Below are positions 1 through 7,737 of a DNA stretch of 64,000 nucleotides, piece after piece. The notes beneath the pieces were generated by a model. That model saw only the letters and a program-made list of their open reading frames with translations, did no database searches and was not told the DNA's origin. Position 1 is the first letter of the stretch, and every line of letters starts with the position of its first letter. A program made the position numbers and the translations under genes. The stretch covers positions 124,001 to 188,000 of the forward strand of contig NZ_JAQQWS010000006.1 of the NCBI RefSeq assembly GCF_028610675.1, in the 5' to 3' direction. Origin of the DNA: Alkalihalobacillus pseudalcaliphilus (GTDB lineage Bacteria > Bacillota > Bacilli > Bacillales > Bacillaceae_D).

Positions 1-8
1 GGTAATCT

Positions 9-800
9 TTAATATAAATGTGGCACTCTACTTTCGAATACAGGTACATCATTTCTTATCTTTACTACTTTCTCTAAATCGATTTGAGAAGACAGAGTCT
101 GCTCTTTATTTGCTGTACCTTCAACTAAAATATTCCCCCAAGGGTCAATCACTTTTGATCGTCCCGCAAAAATCGTCCCTTGATCTTCACCGATACCATT
201 ACACGAGACCACATAATGTTGATTTTCAATCGCACGACTTTGCTGTAAAATATTCCAATGCTTAAACCTTACTTCTGGCCATTGGGCAACAATAAAAAGG
301 ACTTGTACCCCTTGTAACGCTAGTGATCTTGATAACTCTGGAAAACGTAAGTCATAACAAATGATTAGACCCATTTTATTACCATCTAACGTAAAAACCT
401 GTCCTTTCTTTTGTCCCGCACTTAAGTAAGCTGGCTCATTTAACATCGGCACTAAATGGACTTTATCATATTGATAAACGAGTTCACCTTCACGATTAAA
501 AACGAGAGAGCGATTATAAATATCGGACCCTTCCTTAACCGCAATCGAGCCGCCAATGATATGAACACCATATGATTTTGCAAGTCTACTTAAAAATTGA
601 TACGTAACCCCATTAGGTGTATCAGCGATTTCTTTAAGTGCTTCTAACCGATAACCTGTTGTCCACATTTCAGGCAAGACAAGGATATCAGGTTTTTCAT
701 TCTTATTTAACTCATCAACAACCCATTTCTCAACACGTTCGCGGTTAGCCTGAGGATTTGCCGGAATAACTTCCATTTGAATGCAAGATATACGTAACAC
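9..800 (-). CDS. mtnU: Carbon-nitrogen hydrolase (MtnU/Nit2-type omega-amidase)
   Basis: Nitrilase-superfamily amidase of about 263 residues, probably cytosolic. The catalytic triad is visible: Glu near 44 (LPEMW), Lys near 113 (YDKVHL) and Cys near 148 (IICYDLRFPE). In Bacillus, MtnU removes the amide from alpha-ketoglutaramate-type products of glutamine transaminases linked to methionine salvage. That assignment rests on family resemblance, since no other mtn genes are in the window. I chose the GTG at 800 because GAGGGGTGAG precedes it with correct spacing; an in-frame TTG at 815 lacks a site. The gene is cut off from the upstream small gene by a hairpin at 817-857. Confidence 0.75.
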   Translation of the reverse strand: MLRISCIQMEVIPANPQANRERVEKWVVDELNKNEKPDILVLPEMWTTGYRLEALKEIADTPNGVTYQFLSRLAKSYGVHIIGGSIAVKEGSDIYNRSLVFNREGELVYQYDKVHLVPMLNEPAYLSAGQKKGQVFTLDGNKMGLIICYDLRFPELSRSLALQGVQVLFIVAQWPEVRFKHWNILQQSRAIENQHYVVSCNGIGEDQGTIFAGRSKVIDPWGNILVEGTANKEQTLSSQIDLEKVVKIRNDVPVFESRVPHLY

Positions 801-816
801 TAACTCACCCCTCAAA

Positions 817-857
817 AAAAATCAGTTTATCTATTATAGCTAGATTAACTGATTTTT
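817..857 (-). terminator. Intrinsic terminator between the small ORF and mtnU
   Basis: Perfect 11-bp arms, AAAAATCAGTT at 817-827 and AACTGATTTTT at 847-857, so the minus transcript ends in a U-run. It follows the 886-1047 gene and also precedes the mtnU start. Confidence 0.7.
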
Positions 858-885
858 CGGAATAGATAAAGGATCTTTCTTTGTT

Positions 886-1047
886 TTAAATAAGTGGAAA
901 ATTACTTTGATAGGATGGATTACGATAAAAAGGAGGTCTTGGTCCAATTTTTTGCATCTTCCATGAATGATTTAAATACGTCATCGTCACAAGACCTGGT
1001 TGATTACTTAATAGTAAAGTCAACTCAGGGTTAAATTGAAACTTCAT
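886..1047 (-). CDS. Small hypothetical protein, 53 aa
   Basis: Short ORF starting at ATG 1047, chosen because GGAGGAGAAG lies just upstream; a longer in-frame ATG at 1089 has no ribosome site. The protein (starts MKFQFNPELT) has no transmembrane segment, no Cys, and a Pro/Tyr-rich C-terminus. It lies 16 bp downstream of the SDR gene on the same strand, so the two are probably co-transcribed, and an intrinsic terminator follows. I do not recognise a family. Confidence 0.5.
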   Translation of the reverse strand: MKFQFNPELTLLLSNQPGLVTMTYLNHSWKMQKIGPRPPFYRNPSYQSNFPLI

Positions 1048-1063
1048 TCCATCTTCTCCTCCA

Positions 1064-2038
1064 TTAAGAATTGGTTGATTCTCCGCCATCTACATGTAGT
1101 ACTTGTGCCGTAACAAACCTTGAATCATCAGAAGCTAAATAAACGTACGTCGGAGCAAGCTCAAATGGTTGAGCCACACGTTTCATCGGATTTTGCGAGC
1201 CAAAAATCGCCACCTGATCAGCCGTAAAACTTGCTGGAATAAGTGGTGTCCATATTCGACCAGGTGCAACGGCATTGACACGAATGCCCTTATCCACGAC
1301 ATTTTTAGCTAAAGCTCGTGTAAATCCAACAATTGCTCCCTTTGTAGCCGTATAATCAATCATTTGTTCTTCACCATTATATGTGACGACAGATGTGGTG
1401 CCAATTATGGAACTCCCTGCTTTCATATATGGTAAAGCTGCTCTTGTCGTATAAAAATGTGAGTAAATATTTACTTTAAATGTATCATCAAATTGTTCGT
1501 CAGTAATATCAGTCAATTCCTTTTGCTGAAATTGAATACCTACATTGTTCACTAAAATATCAATTTTGCCCCAACGCTTAACCGTTTGCGTAACAATATC
1601 TATACTTTGTTTTTTTTCCCTTACATCTCCAGGTAATAAAAGACACTCTCTTCCCAATTCTTCTACTCGCCTTTTCGTTCGATGTGCATCCTCATGCTCA
1701 TTAAGATAAGAAATAGCAATATCTGCTCCTTCTTTTGCAAAAGCAATAGCAACCGCCGCGCCTATCCCACTGTCACCTCCCGTTATAAGTGCCACTTTAT
1801 TACTCAGCTTTTCACTACCTTTATAATGAGGGTTTTCAAGAATAGGCAATGGTACCATTAAGGCATCTACACCTGGTTGATTTAGCTGTCTTTGTTCAGG
1901 AACTGTAACTGGAATTTCTTCATATCTTTCAATCTTGCCATAATGACGATAAAGCGGATATGGTGATGTTTGCATCGTTTCCTTAAATTTTTCCTGTAGT
2001 TCCTTTATTTGTTTGATTAATTCTTCAGGATTTATCAT
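1064..2038 (-). CDS. SDR-family oxidoreductase (general-stress YdaD/YhdF/YhxC type)
   Basis: NAD(P)-dependent short-chain dehydrogenase of about 324 residues. A non-catalytic N-terminal extension of roughly 80 residues precedes the Rossmann domain. Visible motifs: GGDSGIG nucleotide-binding loop near 87-93, NNVG, catalytic Tyr near 229 and Lys near 233 (YTATK), and a C-terminal HVDGGE. The extended N-terminus matches the Bacillus general-stress subgroup (GSP39/YdaD, YhdF, YhxC); the substrate is not known. ATG at 2038 (MINPEE) has GAAGGAGGG at good spacing, while an ATG six bases upstream would be too close to it. The neighbouring csbD is also a stress gene. Confidence 0.85.
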   Translation of the reverse strand: MINPEELIKQIKELQEKFKETMQTSPYPLYRHYGKIERYEEIPVTVPEQRQLNQPGVDALMVPLPILENPHYKGSEKLSNKVALITGGDSGIGAAVAIAFAKEGADIAISYLNEHEDAHRTKRRVEELGRECLLLPGDVREKKQSIDIVTQTVKRWGKIDILVNNVGIQFQQKELTDITDEQFDDTFKVNIYSHFYTTRAALPYMKAGSSIIGTTSVVTYNGEEQMIDYTATKGAIVGFTRALAKNVVDKGIRVNAVAPGRIWTPLIPASFTADQVAIFGSQNPMKRVAQPFELAPTYVYLASDDSRFVTAQVLHVDGGESTNS

Positions 2039-2232
2039 TAGCATCCCTCCTTCGCTACCTATTTGTATGTATAGTGTCAATAATTATGAACAACATGCCA
2101 AAAAAGCCGAGTAAGGTTGGCGTTTTATTGCTCAGCTACTAAAGTGAGCGCTCCTTATAGTCGTGCCTCTCATAAAAACCATATGAATGAATGAATCAAT
2201 CCTTTATTCTTCTAGCCTCCTCTAAAAACAAA

Positions 2233-2274
2233 GGAGCTGTAACATTAGAATTTCTCATCCAATCTTACAGCTCC
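2233..2274 (-). terminator. Intrinsic terminator downstream of csbD
   Basis: Arms GGAGCTGTAA (2233-2242) and TTACAGCTCC (2265-2274). On the minus strand the stem is followed by TTTGTTTTT. The rest of 2081-2232 holds only a weak second hairpin (about 2099-2145) and no gene. Confidence 0.65.
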
Positions 2275-2289
2275 CATATCTATATCATC

Positions 2290-2309
2290 AATTCGTTACG
2301 TAACGAATT
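2290..2309. repeat. Perfect 20-bp palindrome
   Basis: AATTCGTTACGTAACGAATT is perfectly self-complementary. It lies 21 bp beyond the csbD stop codon and 16 bp before the csbD terminator. It could be an mRNA 3' hairpin or a protein-binding site; the sequence does not tell which. Confidence 0.6.
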
Positions 2310-2330
2310 GTTAATCCCTTTAAATAACGT

Positions 2331-2519
2331 TTAATTCCAGCTATCTACATCTTTTTTGGCTTCTTCTTTTGTGATTCCGTATCTTTCTTGTACTTTACCA
2401 ATTAATTTATCTTTATCACCATCCACTTGTTGTAAGTCATCGTCTGTTAATTTACCCCATTTCTTTTTAGCCTCACCTTTCATTTGGTTCCAACGACCTT
2501 TCCACTTTGTTTGTTCCAT
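2331..2519 (-). CDS. csbD: CsbD-family stress protein
   Basis: 62-residue, highly charged, Cys-free protein with the CsbD pattern: W-x-x-MKGEAKKKWGKLTDDD, then GDKDKLIGKVQERYGI and a terminal DVDSWN. In B. subtilis the family is a sigma-B general-stress regulon member of unknown biochemical role. AAGGAGGAATTTAG precedes the ATG. Upstream, GTTTCA and GGTTAA about 14 bp apart weakly resemble a sigma-B promoter, too poor to call. Confidence 0.9.
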   Translation of the reverse strand: MEQTKWKGRWNQMKGEAKKKWGKLTDDDLQQVDGDKDKLIGKVQERYGITKEEAKKDVDSWN

Positions 2520-2659
2520 TCTAAATTCCTCCTTTTGATGTGTTTCTACTTTTTGTTTAACCTGATAAACGGCTTATGAAACCTATAGATAAGCTATTTC
2601 CACTATTTCACAAAGTTTATGAGGATTTTATTTAATGGATGAGGGTTACTTGAGGAAGT

Positions 2660-2880
2660 TTTGTATGAAAGTGTCCAAAAGATGATAGGCGGAGTTCTAC
2701 TCGTCGCTACCGAAAATCATGCTGCGCGACAATTACGTGGTGCTGAGCTAATCGGCTTCGCCGCTGGTTCTCAGCTCTGCCACTATGTCTCACGGGTTTC
2801 CGCTTGATAGTGTACTATTATTATCCATATGCTCTTCTTCGTAGGACTCTGTGGGAATGGGGATAGATTTTTTACAGGCG
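2660..2880. repeat. Dispersed intergenic repeat, copy a
   Basis: Begins TTTTGTATGAAAGTG, then GCGGAGTTCTACTCG and CTACCGAAAATCATGC, a pattern that recurs in at least eight other gaps of this window. It lies inside the 606-bp gap 2520-3125. The remainder of that gap (2881-3125) shows no gene; the only notable structure is a 9-bp inverted repeat TTAAATAAG/CTTATTTAA at 3073-3105 that may end the GNAT transcript. Confidence 0.6.
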
Positions 2881-3125
2881 GGTTTTGAAAATGGAGAAAG
2901 GTTTCAATGAACATACAATAAATATAATAATTTTACTATTATAGAAATAAACCCTATTCAGAGTTGGATACTTTTAATAGTTATGATTTGTGATAAGGTT
3001 CATACCTAAGGTTTGTTTGCCATTTCGGAAGAAGGTTCACAGGTGAACGAGCTTCTAATCAAGAGGACATTATTAAATAAGCAAATACTCTGCCTTCTTA
3101 TTTAACTGCAATATTATTTATTAGA

Positions 3126-3695
3126 TTACTTTGCTTCTCTTAATATCCTCTCAACCATTTTTTTGTTTTCCATGATCTCTCCAATTTTAAGTACCACTGG
3201 AACTAAAGTCTGCCCTGTCCCAACTAGCTCTTCACCTCTTTGTTCCACCGCTAATTTATATAGGATTTTGATCATTCGGTAAAATTTCTTTTCCATTAAC
3301 CCAATATAATATATTGGTTCATAGTGTAATGCGTGATCATAAAATACCTCCATAAAACGCTTAAAATGTCCTTGTCTCTGATAGGATTCATGAAGACATA
3401 ATTTATCGATTTCCCAAGTTTTTTTTTGGTTTGCCTTAATATCTGGGTAATGTGAAAATTTGGAGCGCCCTTCTCCTTCTACCGTACTATTTTTATGTAA
3501 AGGATCGAATGGAATAAATTCAACCGTTCCAATCGCTTTCTTTGGAAGAAATGGATAACGATTAGATATGAGCAAATTATAACGAACGGCATCATTTCGA
3601 TATGAATCATTTTCCCATCCATTTTTTTCACAGGCATGTTCCCAAATGGATGCGAATTTCTTTTGTTGCTTTGAATGCTGTACGATTTCAAACAC
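3126..3695 (-). CDS. GNAT-fold acyltransferase beside lasso precursor A2
   Basis: About 189 residues with a GNAT/autoinducer-synthase-like core: WEIDKLCLHESYQRQG corresponds to the beta4-alpha3 acyl-CoA or acyl-ACP pyrophosphate-binding loop, followed by YYIGLMEKKFYRMIK as in FeeM/LuxI-like acyltransferases. The gene begins 84 bp after the stop of precursor A2 on the same strand, separated by a hairpin. I infer that it tailors the A2 peptide by acylating a Lys or the N-terminus. GNAT enzymes acetylate albusnodin and fatty-acylate some RiPPs, so this is plausible but unproven. GTG at 3695 is preferred because AAAGGAG lies 9 nt upstream; ATG at 3716 has no site. Confidence 0.65.
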   Translation of the reverse strand: MFEIVQHSKQQKKFASIWEHACEKNGWENDSYRNDAVRYNLLISNRYPFLPKKAIGTVEFIPFDPLHKNSTVEGEGRSKFSHYPDIKANQKKTWEIDKLCLHESYQRQGHFKRFMEVFYDHALHYEPIYYIGLMEKKFYRMIKILYKLAVEQRGEELVGTGQTLVPVVLKIGEIMENKKMVERILREAK

Positions 3696-3732
3696 GGAGC
3701 AATTCTCCTTTCTCATTCTACCATTAGACTAG

Positions 3733-3761
3733 AGGACCCTCATCTAACAGATAAGAGTCCT
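3733..3761 (-). promoter_or_regulatory. Hairpin between A2 and the GNAT gene
   Basis: Nearly perfect hairpin: AGGAC, CT and ATCT pair with AGAT, AG and GTCCT around an AAC loop, interrupted only by two symmetric C/A mismatches. No U-run follows, so it looks like a leaky attenuator or mRNA-stability element of the kind often found between a RiPP precursor and its enzymes. Confidence 0.5.
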
Positions 3762-3779
3762 ACAGAAGTAATCATTTCC

Positions 3780-3908
3780 CTAGCTATCTAATGGATCCGT
3801 CGGGTCTGTCGGATCCGTTGGATCTGTAGGCTTTGTTGGCGGGTTCTTTTTCATCGTCAAGCTTACATCTAATACTTCTAATGATAGTGACTTCCAATTT
3901 TTTTTCAT
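3780..3908 (-). CDS. Lasso-peptide precursor A2 (paeninodin family)
   Basis: 42-residue peptide, ATG with GGTGGTGA upstream. The leader KKNWKSLSLEVLDVSLTM matches the paeninodin-type leader (aromatic, LEVLDV, then TM with Thr at -2) and is clearly paralogous to precursor A1. The predicted core is KKNPPTK, then four PTD units, then PLDS. The C-terminal Ser matches the phosphorylation site used by PadeK-type kinases. The first acidic residue is at core position 10, one beyond the largest known lasso ring if cleavage follows TM. It has its own promoter with two SinR-like sites and is followed by a GNAT gene. The repetitive tail is unusual; it may be a normal lasso tail or a decayed or expanded core. 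Confidence 0.8.
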   Translation of the reverse strand: MKKNWKSLSLEVLDVSLTMKKNPPTKPTDPTDPTDPTDPLDS

Positions 3909-3952
3909 ACTCTCACCACCTTTCCTTAATAAAATTGGGCAGTTCTCCCTTT

Positions 3953-4024
3953 GTTCGTTATAAAGATAAAAAGTTTATACGAGTTCTTTATAACGAATAT
4001 AATCTAATCCTTACTATTAGTCAA
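3953..4024 (-). promoter_or_regulatory. A2 promoter with two SinR-like operators
   Basis: On the minus strand: -35 TTGACT (4019-4024), 17-bp spacer, -10 TATATT (3996-4001). Two 16-bp sites follow, at 3983-3998 (plus-strand reading GTTCTTTATAACGAAT, overlapping the -10) and at 3953-3968. They contain a perfect 13-bp inverted repeat of each other (3954-3966 and 3985-3997). Their centres are 30 bp apart. Confidence 0.65.
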
Positions 4025-4056
4025 TTAATATATTACTGTCACTCGTTTTTTTCTAT

Positions 4057-4206
4057 TTAGATTAATTCGGGCAGATTTAAAAAACGGAAATTGAAGAATG
4101 GAATATAGCGACTACTACCAAGACCTGCACTTACATATTGTTGAATCCCTTCATATTCCCATAGTCCTTTCACTCTATCTTTTGGTGGAAAAGGGCCATT
4201 ATTGCT
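4057..4206 (-). pseudogene. 3' remnant of a calcineurin-like metallophosphoesterase gene
   Basis: Reading the minus strand from an in-frame TAG at 4207-4209 gives 49 codons that look truly coding: KGLWEYEGIQQYVSAGLGSS and then RYIPFFNFRFLNLPELI before the stop. This resembles the conserved C-terminus (GLYE...V-S-G-G-S...R---PEL) of YkuE/YaeI-type phosphoesterases. No start codon, no catalytic His/Asp block and no intact upstream frame remain. It occupies the 376-bp gap between the ABC exporter and A2 and suggests that a rearrangement placed A2 here. The other frames of this gap are not convincing. Confidence 0.55.
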
Positions 4207-4284
4207 CTACCATGGCTCTGGAACAAATCATGCATGCTCCTTATTTTCAATCCCTTTTGTTACGCCCCCATCTTCATTTTGTAT

Positions 4285-6069
4285 TTATAATGTCGCCTTT
4301 AATTGGTTTTGTAGAAGTAGTTGAAAGGTGCTCTTTTTCTCTTGAGAAAGAGTACCGAAACGACCATTTTGTACAACCTGTCCTTCATCCAATACAATAA
4401 CCTGATCAGCATTTCGAATCGTTGATAATCGATGAGCAATGACGATAATCGTCATTCTTCCTTTTAAACGTTCAATAGCCGCTTGTATATTAGCTTCATT
4501 TTCTGTATCTAATGAACTTGTTGCTTCATCTAAAATTAAAATGGAAGGTTTTTTTAATATGGCTCGTGCAAGTACTATACGTTGACGTTCTCCTCCTGAA
4601 AGTTTAATTCCTCGATCTCCAATAATCGTATCTAAACCATCAGGTAATTTCCGAACAAAATCCTCAGCTGATGAAAAATGTAGGGCCTCCCACATCTCCT
4701 CTTCATTGGCATCGGTTAGCACTAATTGCAAATTATCTTTTATGCTAGCATTAAATAAAAAAGGTTCTTGAGGAACATAACTAATCGCTTTTCTCATCGA
4801 ATAGAGCATTTCATCCGTACGAATTATGCCATCAATGATGACTGAGCCTTTTTGTGGTTTATGGAGTCCGATTACAATATCAATGAGCGTACTTTTTCCA
4901 GCTCCCGATCGACCAACAACTGCGGTCATCTGATTCGCTTTAATTTTTACGTTTATATTTTTTAGTGCATACTGCTTTTCATCATAGCCGAAATAAACCT
5001 CTCTACACTCGATGCCATCATTTAATTCTAGTGGCGTTGTTGCAGCTAATTCGGAAAACTCTTTATCACGCTTACACTCAGATTGCATGTTATTAACTGC
5101 TTTAAATGCAGGTAATGTCGTTAAAATTTGCTCAACGGAACTTTGAATATTCATGACGCTTGGCCAAAGCCTCGAAAAAATAACGATTATTAGCATTAAT
5201 TGAGCTAATTGAGCTTGAAATAAGGAGATAGCCAAATAGATAAAAACAGCCGTAAACAGGGCAGATGCTACTTTATAATAAAACTGTGAAGTCGATTTAA
5301 TAACGGTATAATCAACTTGCTCCTTTTCAATATCTTTTGTAATTTTTTTGTACCAACTGAGCCTTGATGATTCTAATGTATTGCTTTTTATATCTTTAAT
5401 CCCATTAATTTGATCGGTTATTCCTGCTAAATACTCTTTCCCTAAAACATAATTACGTTTTCCTAGCTCGAGAGAACGTCTTAGAAATTTTCGATTTAAA
5501 AAAAGTAATAGAAGTCCACTTAATAAAACAAAAACAGTAATACTTGGTGAGAGCCAAAAAGCGAGACCTATTTGTATAAAAGTAAATATAAAGGATGCCA
5601 AAAATTGTAAGAAATAATAAGTTCCCGCACTTACCTTAGATACTTCACTTGTTAATAAGTGAATGACATCTGACTTACGATTTTTCACATAGAAATTCCA
5701 TTTCGTATATAATAAAACTTCATACATTTGGACGCGTAAATGGCGCAAAAAACCAAATTGTATTTTCGTATTGCGAATATGTAACTGTCGATTACATACA
5801 TTTTGGCCAATTGCAATGAAGATAAACAACAGTAAAACTAGCGGCAAAGCCATTTGAGCTGGTACACTTTGAAACACATCTTGAATACCAATTAGTGGAG
5901 TTCCTTCAAGATTAAATACTATCAGACCAGTTAAGCTAATCATTGGAATAAGCAAAACGATAGCTAGCCCTTCTAATAAACTCATAAGTGCACTCGCAGT
6001 CAAATTTAGATAAAGAACCCTTCCTGAATAAGCATGAATTTTCTTTACAAAATAAATAATATCCTTCAT
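4285..6069 (-). CDS. Lasso-peptide ABC exporter (PadeD/McjD-like half-transporter)
   Basis: Fused membrane-plus-ATPase exporter of about 594 residues. About six hydrophobic segments lie in residues 20-300. The nucleotide-binding domain has Walker A GRSGAGKST near 387, signature LSGGERQR, Walker B ILILDEA and H-loop AHRLST. It closes the kinase-B1-B2-nucleotidyltransferase operon with an 11-bp gap, which by analogy with paeninodin clusters makes it the export and self-immunity pump for the mature peptide. ATG at 6069 has GGGGGAG upstream; the in-frame GTG at 6075 is inside that site. No clear terminator follows before the phosphoesterase remnant. Confidence 0.8.
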   Translation of the reverse strand: MKDIIYFVKKIHAYSGRVLYLNLTASALMSLLEGLAIVLLIPMISLTGLIVFNLEGTPLIGIQDVFQSVPAQMALPLVLLLFIFIAIGQNVCNRQLHIRNTKIQFGFLRHLRVQMYEVLLYTKWNFYVKNRKSDVIHLLTSEVSKVSAGTYYFLQFLASFIFTFIQIGLAFWLSPSITVFVLLSGLLLLFLNRKFLRRSLELGKRNYVLGKEYLAGITDQINGIKDIKSNTLESSRLSWYKKITKDIEKEQVDYTVIKSTSQFYYKVASALFTAVFIYLAISLFQAQLAQLMLIIVIFSRLWPSVMNIQSSVEQILTTLPAFKAVNNMQSECKRDKEFSELAATTPLELNDGIECREVYFGYDEKQYALKNINVKIKANQMTAVVGRSGAGKSTLIDIVIGLHKPQKGSVIIDGIIRTDEMLYSMRKAISYVPQEPFLFNASIKDNLQLVLTDANEEEMWEALHFSSAEDFVRKLPDGLDTIIGDRGIKLSGGERQRIVLARAILKKPSILILDEATSSLDTENEANIQAAIERLKGRMTIIVIAHRLSTIRNADQVIVLDEGQVVQNGRFGTLSQEKKSTFQLLLQNQLKATL

Positions 6070-6080
6070 GAGCACTCCCC

Positions 6081-7232
6081 CTACGTGACGGCAACCTTTC
6101 TCGATTTACGCCATATCCATAAAAACGGTCTTAAAGGAAAATATAAAAAATGCAATCGAACTGGTAAAGGTAAAGTTTGTGCATCTTCTGGAAATGGATG
6201 TAACGTACTTAAAGCAAACAATGAAAGCTGCTTAAAAGACATGAGTCTCACCAAATATCTTTTATGATAATTGGCCACTTCTATAGCTAGCGGTTTAGTA
6301 TGTAACTGTACTCTATTCTCAAGATAAAAAAGAGCTTCTTGTGCTAACCTAAGTGCCTTCCGACTGATAAAAGGATTCATTTCTTCTCGAAGCTTCATAT
6401 CTAATAGATGAGATAATAAGATGAGAACTTGACCGCAAAGATGTGGACTACTATAAACCTGAAAAAGCTTATAAAGAAGGGACCAATCCAAATCTTGTTC
6501 GCTTAAATAATACATATCTGTTAACCACCGTAGCCTCGACCAACCATGTCTAGCCCCATGGGCTGTTAAAAATAGAAACAAGTCCTCTCTTCCTAAATAA
6601 TAGACAGCGGTTCCTGTTATTTTATCTACTCTTCTTCTCTCCCATAACACATCAAAAGTAGGCTCTTTCCCCGGGCCAGGATGCATGCGCCAATGTACTT
6701 CTACTTTGATTTTTTTTATAGGATGATAATAAGTAACATGGTGATGCCGCCAACGCCAATCATTTAATACCGTTTCAATATAATCATCTTTTTCATAACC
6801 AAGATTTATTAGGAGTGATTCTGCATATTCTAATTGATTTAATGGAATGAGAAGATCGATATCACTGCATGTTCTTAACGACAAATCACCATAAAGCTCT
6901 TCTGCTAATATCGGACCTTTTAGAAAAAGCGTTTGAATCTGCACCTCAAAAAACAGTTCATGAATCCCACTCATTTCTGCACGTAGGCGAAGCATTTGAA
7001 AAATGTTATGTTTATAATCAGAATAAAGGGATTGTCTCACAAAATCAGGAATCATATGTTCGAGTTGCTTCACCTTCGAATAAAGCAATGGATATACCCG
7101 GTGATGTTGAGTATGTATAAGAAATTCTTCCCAATCAACCTCTTCGTAACTATCGCTCTTTTTATCACAAATCAAATCTAAGATGAAAAGTAATTCTTTA
7201 GAAATCGAATTTTTATCAAGCGTGAGTTCCAT
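6081..7232 (-). CDS. Nucleotidyltransferase-fold protein of lasso clusters (PF14907 type)
   Basis: About 383 residues. The core motif LKGPILAEELYGDLSLRTCSDIDLLIP carries the D-x-D of the nucleotidyltransferase_5 family, followed by an EVHWRMHPGPG strand. Such genes occur in the paeninodin-type subset of lasso clusters together with the HPr-kinase-like gene, where they are thought to work with or modify kinase-dependent tailoring; the precise reaction here is inferred. It sits 16 bp after the protease gene and 12 bp before the exporter, in one operon. ATG at 7232 has GGAGG at 7-nt spacing; ATG at 7238 would abut it. Confidence 0.75.
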   Translation of the reverse strand: MELTLDKNSISKELLFILDLICDKKSDSYEEVDWEEFLIHTQHHRVYPLLYSKVKQLEHMIPDFVRQSLYSDYKHNIFQMLRLRAEMSGIHELFFEVQIQTLFLKGPILAEELYGDLSLRTCSDIDLLIPLNQLEYAESLLINLGYEKDDYIETVLNDWRWRHHHVTYYHPIKKIKVEVHWRMHPGPGKEPTFDVLWERRRVDKITGTAVYYLGREDLFLFLTAHGARHGWSRLRWLTDMYYLSEQDLDWSLLYKLFQVYSSPHLCGQVLILLSHLLDMKLREEMNPFISRKALRLAQEALFYLENRVQLHTKPLAIEVANYHKRYLVRLMSFKQLSLFALSTLHPFPEDAQTLPLPVRLHFLYFPLRPFLWIWRKSRKVAVT

Positions 7233-7247
7233 TTTCATCCCTCCTCA

Positions 7248-7700
7248 CTATGCAATCGGACTTATCTCTTTCGAAAATTTAGCGATGACCGTAAATTGAT
7301 CTTTTCCTTCTGCTCCAGAAATGTAAAATGAACCACTTCTTAACCAAGCATGTGCAACAAGTGAACCTTTTTCATCCTTACCTGTAGCTAAATAAAGCGT
7401 ACTTTCAATTTGTCTTCTTTCAAGCATTTTCATAGCAGCAAGGGCTTTTACTAAACACTCACTTTCCCAAAACGTGTAGGAACTCATTATATGAATTGCC
7501 CATGAAATGTCCCTACAAATCCCTTTTTGTTCTACATTTACATGAACTGTGGTTTCCCCTATTCTCATCTCCATCGTCTTTACAAGCTTTTGAAAAGGAA
7601 TGAGCTTCTTCATCCTTGCCCAGCCTAAATAGTAATAGGCTTCTATTAATAACAGCTTCATTGAGCGTTCTAGAGCTATAAAATGTTTTAGCTTACTCAT
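7248..7700 (-). CDS. Lasso-peptide leader protease B2 (transglutaminase-like)
   Basis: About 150 residues, the size of stand-alone B2 proteins. The catalytic Cys is near 82 (FWESECLVKALAAMKML) and His near 117 (VAHAWLRSGSFYISG), the transglutaminase-fold protease pattern of PF13471. It would cut the leader off A1 and A2 after RRE-mediated delivery by B1. The third (Asp) member of the triad is not obvious by eye. It lies 37 bp downstream of B1 and 16 bp upstream of the nucleotidyltransferase. ATG at 7700 is preferred over the overlapping GTG at 7703. Confidence 0.85.
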   Translation of the reverse strand: MSKLKHFIALERSMKLLLIEAYYYLGWARMKKLIPFQKLVKTMEMRIGETTVHVNVEQKGICRDISWAIHIMSSYTFWESECLVKALAAMKMLERRQIESTLYLATGKDEKGSLVAHAWLRSGSFYISGAEGKDQFTVIAKFSKEISPIA

Positions 7701-7737
7701 CACCTACCCCCATTTCAAATTGTAGTATCTCCTAACT

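Noticed and set aside
4098..4400. Plus-strand ORF of 100 codons
   Set aside because: It runs antisense to the phosphoesterase remnant and into the ABC exporter gene; the minus-strand reading is clearly the coding one.
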